Shown piece after piece: positions 54,099 through 61,948 of a DNA stretch of 64,000 bases. Source of the DNA: DASQFQ01 sp963722815 (GTDB taxonomy: Bacteria > Actinomycetota > Thermoleophilia > Solirubrobacterales > Solirubrobacteraceae); contig CAVROM010000009.1 of assembly GCA_963722815.1 (NCBI GenBank), positions 1 to 64,000 on the forward strand. Reading direction: 5' to 3'. A program made the position numbers and the translations under genes. The notes under the pieces were generated by a model. That model was not told the origin of the DNA, made no database searches, and saw only the letters and a list, made by a program, of their open reading frames with translations. How positions within the stretch are numbered: the stretch's first letter is position 1; the number at the start of each line of letters is the position of its first letter.

Positions 54099-55107
54099 GC
54101 GGTCACCTCGGCCTCGGGCGTCTCCGATTCTGCGCGCTTTCCGGTCAGGGCCAGGAACACCTCGTCGAGGCTGGCCTGGCCGAGTCGCGAAGTCGCTGAC
54201 GGCGATCCCCGAGCGGGCGAGCTCGGCGAGCGCGTGGGCGGCGCGCTCCGCCGCCTCGCTGCCGCCGTTCTGGGCTGGGATCCTTGCGGCGAGCGTGGCC
54301 GGGTCGCGGTCGGGGTGCACGGGTACGCCGAGCTCGCCCGCCAGCACGCGCGCGGCCTGGTCGCGCTGGGCCGGGTCGCGCAGCCGCACGCGGACTCCGC
54401 CCGTTCCCACGGACGCCTTCAGTTCGGCTCTGGTGCCCTCGGCGATCACGCGGCCGTGGTCGATGACGGCGATGCGGTCGGCCAGCCGATCGGCCTCGTC
54501 GAGGTATTGCGTGGTGAGCACGACTGTCGTGCCGTGCGCGACGATCGCCCGCACGATCTCCCACACATGGTTGCGGCTGCGCGGGTCCAGGCCCGTCGTC
54601 GGCTCGTCGAGGAAGAGCAGTTCGGGCGTGACGATGATGCTCGCCGCGACGTCGAGCCTGCGCCGCATGCCGCCCGAGAACTGCAGGACCTGACGGCCCG
54701 CCGCCTCGGCGAGGTCGAACGCCGCGAGCAGCTCACGCGCGCGCGCCTTCGCCTGCTTGCGCGAATGGCCGAGGAGCCGGCCGAGCAGGACGAGGTTCTC
54801 CAGCGCCGTGAGGTCCTCGTCGACGGACGCGAACTGCGCCGTGAGGCTGATCCGGCTGCGCACCGCGGCGGCGTCGCGGAGGACGTCGTGGCCGAGCACG
54901 CAGGCCGTGCCGGAGTCAGGGCGCAGCAACGTGGCGAGGATCCGGATCGTCGTCGTCTTGCCCGCACCGTTGGGGCCGAGCACGCCGTAGACGCTGCCGC
55001 GCGGAATCGCCAGATCGATGCCGTCGAGCGCCCGCGACCGCCCAAAGGCCTTCGTCAGACCGGCGGCCTCGACGGCGAGATCCCCGGTGGTTCGGTTGCG
55101 CAGTCAC
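54095..55107 (-). CDS. DrrA-type ABC exporter ATP-binding protein (frameshifted at both ends)
   Basis: AAGLTKAFGRSRALDGIDLA precedes Walker A VLGPNGAGKTTTIRILATLL. LTAQFASVDEDLTALENLVL, signature LQFSGGMRRRLDVAASII, Walker B LLFLDEPTTGLDPRSRNHVW and QYLDEADRLADRIAVIDHGR follow. The C-terminal DrrA domain needs a shift near 54185 to reach LDEVFLALTGKRAE. The N-terminus needs one near 55085 to join a GTG start at 55107. Divergent from a TetR regulator that probably controls it. Confidence 0.85.
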
Positions 55108-55136
55108 GGCTATGCGTCCGACTCTAGCACTAGCAT

Positions 55137-55150
55137 TGTCCATATGGACA
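55137..55150. promoter_or_regulatory. perfect palindromic operator TGTCCATATGGACA
   Basis: A 14-bp perfect palindrome between the exporter and the TetR gene, overlapping the TetR start codon (ATG at 55144 is its centre). TAGCAT at 55131 could be a -10 element, implying a leaderless TetR message. Autorepression by the adjacent TetR is the natural reading. Confidence 0.6.
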
Positions 55151-55791
55151 GGTCATCCGGACAGTCCGACCGGCCTAGGCGCGCTGCGGGGCTTCGCGGT
55201 CCGGCGTCGGCGCCGACGCGCGAGCGGCTCATGGACGCAGCGGCCGAGCTGATCGCCGAGCTCGGATGGGGGCGCGTCACGACGCGCGCTGTCGCCGAGC
55301 GCGCTCAGCTGCCGCACGGCTCGGTCAGCTACCACTTCCGCGGCAAGCAGGAACTGCTCACAGAGGCGGCACTCCACGCGTTCCAGCAGGCGATCCCGGT
55401 CGATCGATTCGCTGCGTTCACGACGGTCGACGACCTGATCGGCCTGATCGGCGCCGAGCTCGCTGACCCCGACGCGATCGATCCGGTGCTCTCCCGGCTG
55501 ATGCTCGAGGCGATGCGCGAGGCCGAGCGCGACCCGCAGCTGCGCGAACGGATGGGCGCGATGCTCGGCGCCTACCGGCGGCTCATGGTCGAGGCCGTGC
55601 GCGCTGACCAAGAGCGCGGAGCCGCCTTCGACGGCGCGCCCCCCGAGGCGATCGCCACCGTGCTGGGAGCCGTCGGCGACGGTCTGCTCCTCCACGCGCT
55701 GCTCGACCCTGAGCTCGACATCGCCGCCGCGGTTGAGGCGCTACGCGCGCTGCTCGACGCCCGCAAGCCCGGTTCGCCGGCGGGCGCCTGA
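55144..55791 (+). CDS. TetR-family transcriptional regulator
   Basis: 215 residues. The DNA-binding part TRERLMDAAAELIAELGWGR, VTTRAVAERAQLPHGSVSYH, FRGKQELLTEAALHAF is typical TetR; the rest is an all-helical effector domain (PEAIATVLGAVGDGLLLHAL). The start codon sits inside a perfect palindrome. It is divergent from the DrrAB-like exporter, so it is likely a drug- or metabolite-responsive repressor of it. Confidence 0.9.
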   Translation: MDRSSGQSDRPRRAAGLRGPASAPTRERLMDAAAELIAELGWGRVTTRAVAERAQLPHGSVSYHFRGKQELLTEAALHAFQQAIPVDRFAAFTTVDDLIGLIGAELADPDAIDPVLSRLMLEAMREAERDPQLRERMGAMLGAYRRLMVEAVRADQERGAAFDGAPPEAIATVLGAVGDGLLLHALLDPELDIAAAVEALRALLDARKPGSPAGA

Positions 55792-55979
55792 CGCGTCCGA
55801 GGTCGACGCAACCGCTTCCGTCTTCGACGGGCAATCTTCGGAACGCCGAACTGGCTCGCGTCTCCACCCCGGAGCGAACGCCGGACGCGCGTTGACCGCA
55901 GGAGCGGCGAGCCGCTGGCGACGCCAACCGACTGGAGGCCCAGGCGGAGCCGTTCGCCATCCTGACGTTAGCCGCCGAG

Positions 55980-56185
55980 TCAGAACATCAGCAGGACCAG
56001 GATCAGCAGTCCGACGAGCACCGGGGATGGCGACCGCCACCATCGTTTCGCGGGGGCTGTCGACCCCTCGCCTCGCCCAGTGTGCTCACCGCGCGGACCC
56101 GCGGTCGGTTCCGGGCCGGCGAGCCGACGCAGCTCGGCGTCGTCGAGCCATTGCCGTGCTTTGGGCCGGGTTGTCTGCGCGACAT
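55980..56185 (-). CDS. C-tail-anchored small membrane protein (start frameshifted)
   Basis: The frame RQWLDDAELRRLAGPEPTAG ... RWWRSPSPVLVGLLILVLLMF ends in a C-terminal helix. The N-terminal part matches the paralogue at 59126 (RWLTADQLRELTAGEPDSG). An AAGGAG ribosome site and ATG at 56185 are in a neighbouring frame; removing two bases after the ATG would align the two proteins exactly. Without correction, an in-frame start would lie at 56285. The role is unknown. Confidence 0.55.
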
Positions 56186-56320
56186 ACGCTTCTCCTTCGG
56201 TTCCGGGCAAAGGGATACCCGCTGGCGCTTCCGGGCCGGAGCTTCTGTCATGCGGAGGACTGCGCCGGTCGTGGCGTACCGGCATCCGGGGTGCGGAGAT
56301 GCTTGGGGAATCTGGCGACG

Positions 56321-56617
56321 CTACGAAGTTGGCCGCGTAGCGCCGGGGTGCTGCTTGGCCCAGCGCGCGATTTCCGCAGAGCCGACGACGACCCGGTCGT
56401 CGTCGAGTACGAGCAGCGGCACGCCATTCCTGCCACTGAGGCGCCTGACCTCGGCGCGATCACGCTTTCGGGTCAACCATGTCCATGGCATGCTGAGCTG
56501 ACCGCGTACGACCTTGATCTCGTAGCTGTAGCCGGCGTCGTCGAGTGCCTTCGCCGCTATCCCGCAGGGATGCCAACCCGCGCTTCGCTTCTGCCAGGCG
56601 CAGGTGTACAGGGTCAT
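56321..56617 (-). CDS. glutaredoxin / GST N-terminal-like thioredoxin-fold protein
   Basis: 98 residues: MTLYTCAWQKRSAGWHPCGI starts the first strand and helix, with cysteines at 6 and 18 in place of a CxxC. KALDDAGYSYEIKVV and the cis-proline loop NGVPLLVLDDDRVVVGSAEI are classical for the glutaredoxin/GST-N fold, ending ARWAKQH. It may bind low-molecular-weight thiols. The separated cysteines make ordinary disulfide exchange doubtful. Confidence 0.75.
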   Translation of the reverse strand: MTLYTCAWQKRSAGWHPCGIAAKALDDAGYSYEIKVVRGQLSMPWTWLTRKRDRAEVRRLSGRNGVPLLVLDDDRVVVGSAEIARWAKQHPGATRPTS

Positions 56618-56997
56618 GCGAGCGCGCTCGTGATAACCATTCCTGTCCCCTCGTCCATTGGCTCCGGTGTGAAGGTGGAAGCGCTTGGCGTTGATCTAGC
56701 GCGCGGTCGGCGGTTGAGTGCGTGTCACGTCAGCGCGGCCCGGGCGACGCGACGAGCGCGAGGCCGGCGTCCAAGGCGAGGCGCCGCACGAGATCGACCG
56801 TATGGCCACGGCACGAGCGGCACAACGGCGTTCGTCAGGCGGAGAACGAAACGTCCTGAGGGTCGGCGTCACCGCTTTCGAGCCTGCCTCGATTGAGAAC
56901 GGACCTTGCGCGAGCGTCCGCTGGCCGACAATCGGGCTGGACGGGTGCTCACCGTGACCGGCCAGACGGGGGAGAGAGCAGCCGCCCGCGGAAGAAG
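56618..56997. other. intergenic region, no supported gene
   Basis: Open frames on both strands are short, arginine/proline-rich and without ribosome sites. It separates the glutaredoxin-like gene from the chimeric remnant; nothing else is recognised. Confidence 0.45.
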
Positions 56998-57440
56998 CTA
57001 GGCCGGGGCGGGGCACACGAGCGTTGGCACTCCCGCATCGCGGAACAGCGTCCGCGCGGTCGACCCGAGAAGCGCCGCATGCAGCCGACGGTGGTGATGC
57101 GAGCCCGTCACGATCATGCTCGCGTCGGCGGTGCGGGCGAACGAACCCTCTTGCGGCGTCGGAAGCCCCTGGGCGCTGAGATCACCGACGACGACGCGTC
57201 GCATGAGACCGAGCTGCGCGTCGGCGAGGCGGCTCGGCAGCCGGAGCATTGCGAGCGCGATGGGCTCACCCGGTAGGGCGAGAACGCTGCGCAACACGAT
57301 GTTGGTGGCGTGCGGACGGCGACGCGGACGCGGCCCGCGCCGGCGTCGACGAGGTCGTAGGCAATCTCTCGGCCCGATGTGCCGGCACCGGCGACCAGAA
57401 CGTCGTTTCCACGGAAGCGCCCGCTCGGCGTGCTCGCCGC
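56998..57440 (-). pseudogene. chimeric remnant: flavin monooxygenase middle joined to UspA C-terminus
   Basis: From 57440 leftwards the DNA encodes FRGNDVLVAGAGTSGREIAY (a NADPH motif as in the FMO at 42575). A frame change then gives NIVLRSVLALPGEPIALAML and LADAQLGLMRRVVVGDLSAQ, matching the same FMO. At about 57125 it continues, in frame, into ASMIVTGSHHHRRLHAALLG and TARTLFRDAGVPTLVCPAPA, the last 40 residues of a UspA like 24079-24936. Both parent genes have intact relatives in this window. No start or catalytic N-terminus exists, so it is a recombination relic. Confidence 0.75.
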
Positions 57441-57449
57441 GACCGGGCG

Positions 57450-58184
57450 TCAGACGCGCTTGGTGTCGCGCCGGAACGCCGCTCGCGCAAGCCCTCCCAG
57501 AAAGAAGGTCCAGGCGGCGATCACAAGCCAGCCTGTGGTGCTCCAGGCCGCGCCGCCGAGTGCCACGTGGCTGGCCTGTACGAGCCAGTAAGACGGCAGG
57601 AACTGGGCAACGTCCTGCAAGAGGCCCTCGCCGAGCGGGAACCAGTTGCCGCTGATGAGCGCGAGCAACGAGACCAGCCCGCCGGCTGCCGGCCCGATCG
57701 TGTCTGCGGTCAAGAGGTGCCCCAGAAGCACCCCGAGTGCGGCGAACGGCAGGAGTCCGACGAGCAGCAGGGCGACCATCTCCAGCCATCGCACGGCGGG
57801 CAGCCGCACCCCGAGCGCGATGCCGGCCGCCGACAGCAGCGCGATGGTGCTCAGCGCCATCGCATAGCCGGTGGCCAGCTTCGCCCGCAGGTACGCGCGC
57901 GCCGGAAGCGGCGTGATGCGCAGCTGTCGCGTCCACCCGTCGGTGCGCTCTGAGGCGATCCGCGCCCCGGTCGAGATCAGCGACATCATCGCCCCGAACG
58001 CGACCAGCCCGACCATGTAGTAGAGCGGGAGCGAGATCCCACTCCCGCCGAGGTCTGCGATGTTCCGGTTGGGACCGGCGATCGCGAGGTAGAGCACGAG
58101 CGGGAAGCCGAGCGCGAAGATCAGCAGCCGCGCGTTGCGGAAGGTGCGGACCAGCTCGAAGCGCGTATAGGCGAGCTCGCTCAT
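57450..58184 (-). CDS. ABC-2 type exporter permease
   Basis: 244 residues with six helices: RLLIFALGFPLVLYLAIAGP, LPLYYMVGLVAFGAMMSLIS, ATGYAMALSTIALLSAAGIA, MVALLLVGLLPFAALGVLLG, GPAAGGLVSLLALISGNWFP and GWLVIAAWTFFLGGLARAAF. ASERTDGWTRQLRITPLPAR is the characteristic amphipathic loop. The start shares a base with the ATPase stop (TGATG). Exports an unknown compound. Confidence 0.9.
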   Translation of the reverse strand: MSELAYTRFELVRTFRNARLLIFALGFPLVLYLAIAGPNRNIADLGGSGISLPLYYMVGLVAFGAMMSLISTGARIASERTDGWTRQLRITPLPARAYLRAKLATGYAMALSTIALLSAAGIALGVRLPAVRWLEMVALLLVGLLPFAALGVLLGHLLTADTIGPAAGGLVSLLALISGNWFPLGEGLLQDVAQFLPSYWLVQASHVALGGAAWSTTGWLVIAAWTFFLGGLARAAFRRDTKRV

Positions 58185-59116
58185 CAGTTCGTCCCCACGG
58201 TTTCGGGTTCGGCGGTCAGCTCGACGAAGGCCTCCTCGAGTCCGGCGGTTGCGATCTCGATGTCCCGTGCCTCCGGATGTGCGTCCAGCAGGGCTCGAAC
58301 CGCCGCGTCGGAGTCCGTGCAGCTCAGCGCGATGAGCTTGCCATGCTGTTCGACCCCGGCCACACCCGGAAGCCGTGCCATCGTCGCCGCGTCCGGGTCA
58401 TCGAGCGTGGCGCGGATCGTCCGCCGCCCGACGCGCGCGCGGATCTGGTTGGTGGGCGCTGCGGCGATTACCAGGCCGCGTCCCATCACCACCGCCCGGT
58501 CGGCGTGGGCGTCCGCTTCGTCGAGGTAGTGCGTCGCGAACAGGACGGTCCGGCCGCGGGCCGCGAAGTGCCGCATCGAAGCCCAGAACGCTTGCCGGCT
58601 GGCAACGTCCATCCCCACCGTCGGCTCGTCGAGCACCAGCAGCTCGGGATCGGCCACAAGCGCGAGTGCGAAGCGCACCCGCTGTGCCTGCCCGCCGGAG
58701 AGCTTCTGCGTCTTGCGATCAGCCAGGTCGCGAATATCGACGAGATCGAGCGCATCGTCGACGCCGAGCGGCCGCGGGTAGAGCGCGGCCACCAGCGCGA
58801 TCAGCTCGCGCACGGAGACATCGCGGATCAGCGTGCCGGCCTGGAGCATCGCGCCGACCAGGCCGGCGTCGACCGCCTCACGCGGGGAATGCCCCAGGAC
58901 CGACACCGCGCCGCGGTCCGGGCGGACGAGGCCGAGCAGCAGGTCGATCGTGGTCGACTTGCCGGCACCGTTCGGTCCCAGCAGTGCGATCGTCTCGCCT
59001 GGATCGATCGAAATGTCGACTCCGCGCACGGCCTCAACGTCGCCGTGCGGCGTCCGAAAGCTCTTGGCTACATCGCGCAGCGTGATGCCAGGCGGCGCAT
59101 GGGGCAGCGGTCGCAT
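58184..59116 (-). CDS. ABC exporter ATP-binding protein
   Basis: 310 residues: Walker A IALLGPNGAGKSTTIDLLLG, GAMLQAGTLIRDVSVRELIA, signature LSGGQAQRVRFALALV, Walker B LLVLDEPTVGMDVASRQAFW and H-loop LFATHYLDEADAHADRAVVM. The C-terminal domain (VGRRTIRATLDDPDAATMAR) is the CcmA/DrrA-type regulatory part. Pairs with the permease at 57450. Confidence 0.92.
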   Translation of the reverse strand: MRPLPHAPPGITLRDVAKSFRTPHGDVEAVRGVDISIDPGETIALLGPNGAGKSTTIDLLLGLVRPDRGAVSVLGHSPREAVDAGLVGAMLQAGTLIRDVSVRELIALVAALYPRPLGVDDALDLVDIRDLADRKTQKLSGGQAQRVRFALALVADPELLVLDEPTVGMDVASRQAFWASMRHFAARGRTVLFATHYLDEADAHADRAVVMGRGLVIAAAPTNQIRARVGRRTIRATLDDPDAATMARLPGVAGVEQHGKLIALSCTDSDAAVRALLDAHPEARDIEIATAGLEEAFVELTAEPETVGTN

Positions 59117-59125
59117 TGAGCCCCG

Positions 59126-59326
59126 TCAGACGAGCACGAGCACAAGCGCAACGAGCGCCAGGAGCGCTGTCGCGACGCCGAACGCGAGCGGACCTCGCGA
59201 AGTGGTCTCCTCGGTCCGATGCAGTGGAGGGGGCGGGGGGCCGGAGTCCGGCTCGCCGGCCGTCAGCTCGCGGAGCTGGTCGGCAGTGAGCCAGCGCTTG
59301 TCATCGGTCGGCGTCTGCGTTGCCAT
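59126..59326 (-). CDS. 66-residue C-tail-anchored membrane protein
   Basis: MATQTPTDDKRWLTADQLRE, a proline-rich linker (GEPDSGPPPPPLHRTEETTS), and a C-terminal helix (LAFGVATALLALVALVLVLV). GAAGGAGG eight bases before the ATG fixes the start. It is the best-preserved member of the tail-anchored set and lies just upstream of the ABC exporter operon (10 bp before 59116), so it may be its first gene. Confidence 0.75.
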   Translation of the reverse strand: MATQTPTDDKRWLTADQLRELTAGEPDSGPPPPPLHRTEETTSRGPLAFGVATALLALVALVLVLV

Positions 59327-59390
59327 CGGGTCCTCCTTCGTCGCTTCCGGCCAGAGGCGTACCCGAGCCGCTCGGCGACGGAGGCCGGTT

Positions 59391-59404
59391 GTCAAGCGCG
59401 TGAC
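59391..59404. promoter_or_regulatory. GTCA-N6-TGAC dyad (type A)
   Basis: GTCAAGCGCGTGAC in the 190-bp divergent spacer between the tail-anchored gene and the methyltransferase gene. Confidence 0.45.
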
Positions 59405-59517
59405 GCCTGTCGCGGCTTCGTTCGGCGGCTGACGACGGCCACCGTGCATTGACGGTGGTTTGACGGCCACGCGCGACAGTCGTCGGAGATGTCAAGCGCG
59501 ACAAGGAGGACCGCCGC

Positions 59518-60594
59518 ATGACCGCGACCGGAACCCGACCCGTCGAGCAGGCCCGCGTGGAGGAGATGCTGGGCCGCTTCACGATCGACCTCGGCGCCGC
59601 GCTCTCGTTCCCGCTCGTGCTCGCCGGCGAGCAGCTCGGCCTTTTCGAGGCGATGGGAGACGGCGAGCCGCTCACCCCCGGCCAGCTCGCCGAACGCACG
59701 CACACCGACGAGCGGTACGTCGAGGAGTGGCTGTCGGCCATGGCCGCCGGCGGCTACGTGACGTTCGACCCCGAGCCCGGTCGCTTCCACCTCGAGCCGG
59801 AGCAGGCGTTGGTTCTCGGCGGCGAGGACGGACCTGCCTACATCCCGGGGGCGTTCCATGTCGCGGCGTCGGTTGTCCGCGACCTTCCGGAGGTCACCCA
59901 GGTGCTGCGCAGTGGGAAGGGCCTCGGCTGGCACGAGCACGACGACGCGCTCTTCCATGGCACTGAACGCTTCTTCCGGCCCGGCTATGCGGCCCACCTG
60001 GTCTCAGAGTGGATTCCCGCCCTCGACGGAGTCGAGGAGAAGCTCGCTCGGGGCGCCGAGGTAGCGGACATCGGCTGCGGCCACGGCGCGTCGACGATCC
60101 TGATGGCGCGGTCCTTCCCGAAATCTCGCGTCGCTGGCTCCGACTACCACGACAGCTCGATCGAGCGGGCGCGCGAGCAGGCCGAGCGTGCGGGGGTCGC
60201 CGATCGCGCGACATTCGAGGTGGCGGGCGCCGACACGTTCGGGGGCGGCCCGTTTGACCTGGCGTGCGTGTTCGACGCGCTCCACGACATGGGCGATCCG
60301 GTCGCCGTTGCGCGGCATGTACGGAACATGCTGACGCCGGACGGCACCTGGATGATCGTCGAGCCGAACGCCGGCGACCGGCTCGAGGACAACCTCAACC
60401 CGGTGGGGCGCGTGTTCTACGCCGCCTCGACCGCGATCTGCACCCCGAACGCGAGGTCACAGGGCGGCACCTTGGAGCTGGGCGCCCAGGCCGGCGAGGC
60501 GCGGCTGCGCGAAGTGCTCGGGCAGGCCGGCTTCACCCGCGTCCGGCGCGCTGCGGAGACGCCGTTCAACCTGGTGCTCGAGGCGCGTGCGTAG
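59518..60594 (+). CDS. class I methyltransferase with N-terminal winged helix
   Basis: 358 residues; AAGGAGG precedes the ATG. The N-terminal part (LGAALSFPLVLAGEQLGLFE, LTPGQLAERTHTDERYVEEW, LSAMAAGGYVTFDPEPGRFH) is a dimerisation winged helix, as in O-methyltransferases of the TylF/rv-type set. The SAM site is VADIGCGHGASTILMARSFP with GSDYHDSSIERAREQAE and FDALHDMGDP. Substrate unknown. Confidence 0.88.
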   Translation: MTATGTRPVEQARVEEMLGRFTIDLGAALSFPLVLAGEQLGLFEAMGDGEPLTPGQLAERTHTDERYVEEWLSAMAAGGYVTFDPEPGRFHLEPEQALVLGGEDGPAYIPGAFHVAASVVRDLPEVTQVLRSGKGLGWHEHDDALFHGTERFFRPGYAAHLVSEWIPALDGVEEKLARGAEVADIGCGHGASTILMARSFPKSRVAGSDYHDSSIERAREQAERAGVADRATFEVAGADTFGGGPFDLACVFDALHDMGDPVAVARHVRNMLTPDGTWMIVEPNAGDRLEDNLNPVGRVFYAASTAICTPNARSQGGTLELGAQAGEARLREVLGQAGFTRVRRAAETPFNLVLEARA

Positions 60595-61384
60595 CGAAGA
60601 CCTCGCGGTCTCGCTGGATCCAGCGAAGTAGCGCCTGCGGCGGCGATTCCGTCGCCGCGGCGCTGCCGTCGGTAGCGATCAGCGTGGCGAGCTCGCGCGT
60701 CGCCGACGCCGGGTCGACTCCGAGCTGGCGACGCAGGCGATCGGCCAGCCGCCGGTACACCGTGAGCGCGGCGGCCCGCTCGCCGGCCGCTGCGAGCGCG
60801 ACCATGAGCGCGCGGGTGGCAGGCTCGTCTGACGGCGCGATCCGCGCGCGGTTGCGAGCCCACCGGATGGCGAGCGCGCGGTCGCCAGCCTCGAGCGCGC
60901 CGAGGGTGAGCGTCCCGAGCGCAGCGCCGAATCGGTCCTCGAACGCGTCACGCTCGAGGAGCGCCCACTCGTCCTGAATGCCTTGCAGCAGCGGCCCCCG
61001 CCGAAGCGCGAGAGCGCGTTCGAGCTCTCCGGCCGCGACCGCTGATGAGAACGCCCGTAGGTCGGTCCACAGCGCGCCGTCGTCGACCAGGCCAATCATG
61101 TCGCGCGTCGCCTCGAGCCGGTCGTGCGCGGTGGCGCCCAGCGCACGGCGCAGTGCCCAGACCGCGCTTCGCAGGCTCCCGCGCGCGGAGGTGTCGCACA
61201 CCTCCGGCCACAGCGCCGCGGCAATCTCCGCGCGGGGCACCGGGCCGGGGCGGAGCGCGAGAAAGCCGAGGAGCGCCCATGCTCGCCGACTGGCGGGCGG
61301 GGTGACAGGCCGCCCGCCTACCGCCGCCGCGAGCAGTCCGATTACTCGGATCTCAAGTGCGGCAGGTGGGCTCGGACTGTGCAC
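60566..61384 (-). CDS. SARP/BTAD transcriptional regulator
   Basis: 272 residues; GTG start. A winged helix (EIRVIGLLAAAVGGRPVTPP, WALLGFLALRPGPVPRAEIA, LRSAVWALRRALGATAHDRL) and a BTAD domain (GDRALAIRWARNRARIAPSD, RALMVALAAAGERAAALTVY) form a small SARP without ATPase. Its 3' end overlaps the convergent methyltransferase by 29 bases. It is 12 bp downstream of the gene at 61397-61681 and likely in one operon. Confidence 0.85.
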   Translation of the reverse strand: MHSPSPPAALEIRVIGLLAAAVGGRPVTPPASRRAWALLGFLALRPGPVPRAEIAAALWPEVCDTSARGSLRSAVWALRRALGATAHDRLEATRDMIGLVDDGALWTDLRAFSSAVAAGELERALALRRGPLLQGIQDEWALLERDAFEDRFGAALGTLTLGALEAGDRALAIRWARNRARIAPSDEPATRALMVALAAAGERAAALTVYRRLADRLRRQLGVDPASATRELATLIATDGSAAATESPPQALLRWIQRDREVFATHAPRAPG

Positions 61385-61396
61385 GTCTCGGGCTGG

Positions 61397-61681
61397 TTAG
61401 ACGCTTGGACGCAGCGCGATCAGCTGGAGACGGGCCACACCACGCCGCCCGCTCGCTTCCGACGGGTCGTGGTCAACGCCGGCCAGCCGCGAAGGCAAGG
61501 TCCGACGGATCGAAACGATCGGGCGATTGCGGCGCGGGCATGCGGTGAGCAAGGCGTACGCCTGCTCCGTGTCGAGCGGCCGCGCCGTGGGCCAGAAGCG
61601 ACGCCGGCCATCGCGGACCTCGACGGCATTTCCCGCCAGTCCGTAACGAGCCCACAGCGCACGCCGTCGGAAGCCCGACAT
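61397..61681 (-). CDS. small hypothetical protein
   Basis: 94 residues: MSGFRRRALWARYGLAGNAV, EVRDGRRRFWPTARPLDTEQ, AYALLTACPRRNRPIVSIRR, ending LQLIALRPSV. GAGGAG lies nine bases before the ATG. It is 12 bp upstream of the SARP gene on the same strand, which supports it as a real gene. Family not recognised. Confidence 0.5.
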   Translation of the reverse strand: MSGFRRRALWARYGLAGNAVEVRDGRRRFWPTARPLDTEQAYALLTACPRRNRPIVSIRRTLPSRLAGVDHDPSEASGRRGVARLQLIALRPSV

Positions 61682-61798
61682 CACGGCCGGCTCCTCGTGC
61701 GGTCGTCACGGCCCGAGGCGATCCGCTTCGAGGTCTGGCCCGTACCCGGCCGAGACGGCATGACGCCGTCATCCGCCCGACCTACCCACGGCGCGTGG

Positions 61799-61813
61799 CG
61801 TCAGCGGTTGACG
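61799..61813. promoter_or_regulatory. CGTCA-N5-TGACG dyad (type A variant)
   Basis: CGTCAGCGGTTGACG with a five-base spacer, in the divergent spacer between 61681 and 61949. Confidence 0.4.
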
Positions 61814-61948
61814 ACCGCAGTACGCCCGGACGTGAGCGTCGCCAAGCATGTGTCCGACCGGCGGGAGGATGTTCTTTCGTGGGCTGTGGGATGTCAGCCG
61901 GCAAACGATCAGCGACGACTCGGGTTCGGCACGGAACAAGATCCCCAC

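Noticed and set aside
53262..54983. One open frame joining the DrrA-like ATPase and its permease
   Set aside because: The ATPase C-terminus reads in another frame with a stop at 54095, and the permease has its own GTG at 54098. The fusion needs an error to exist.
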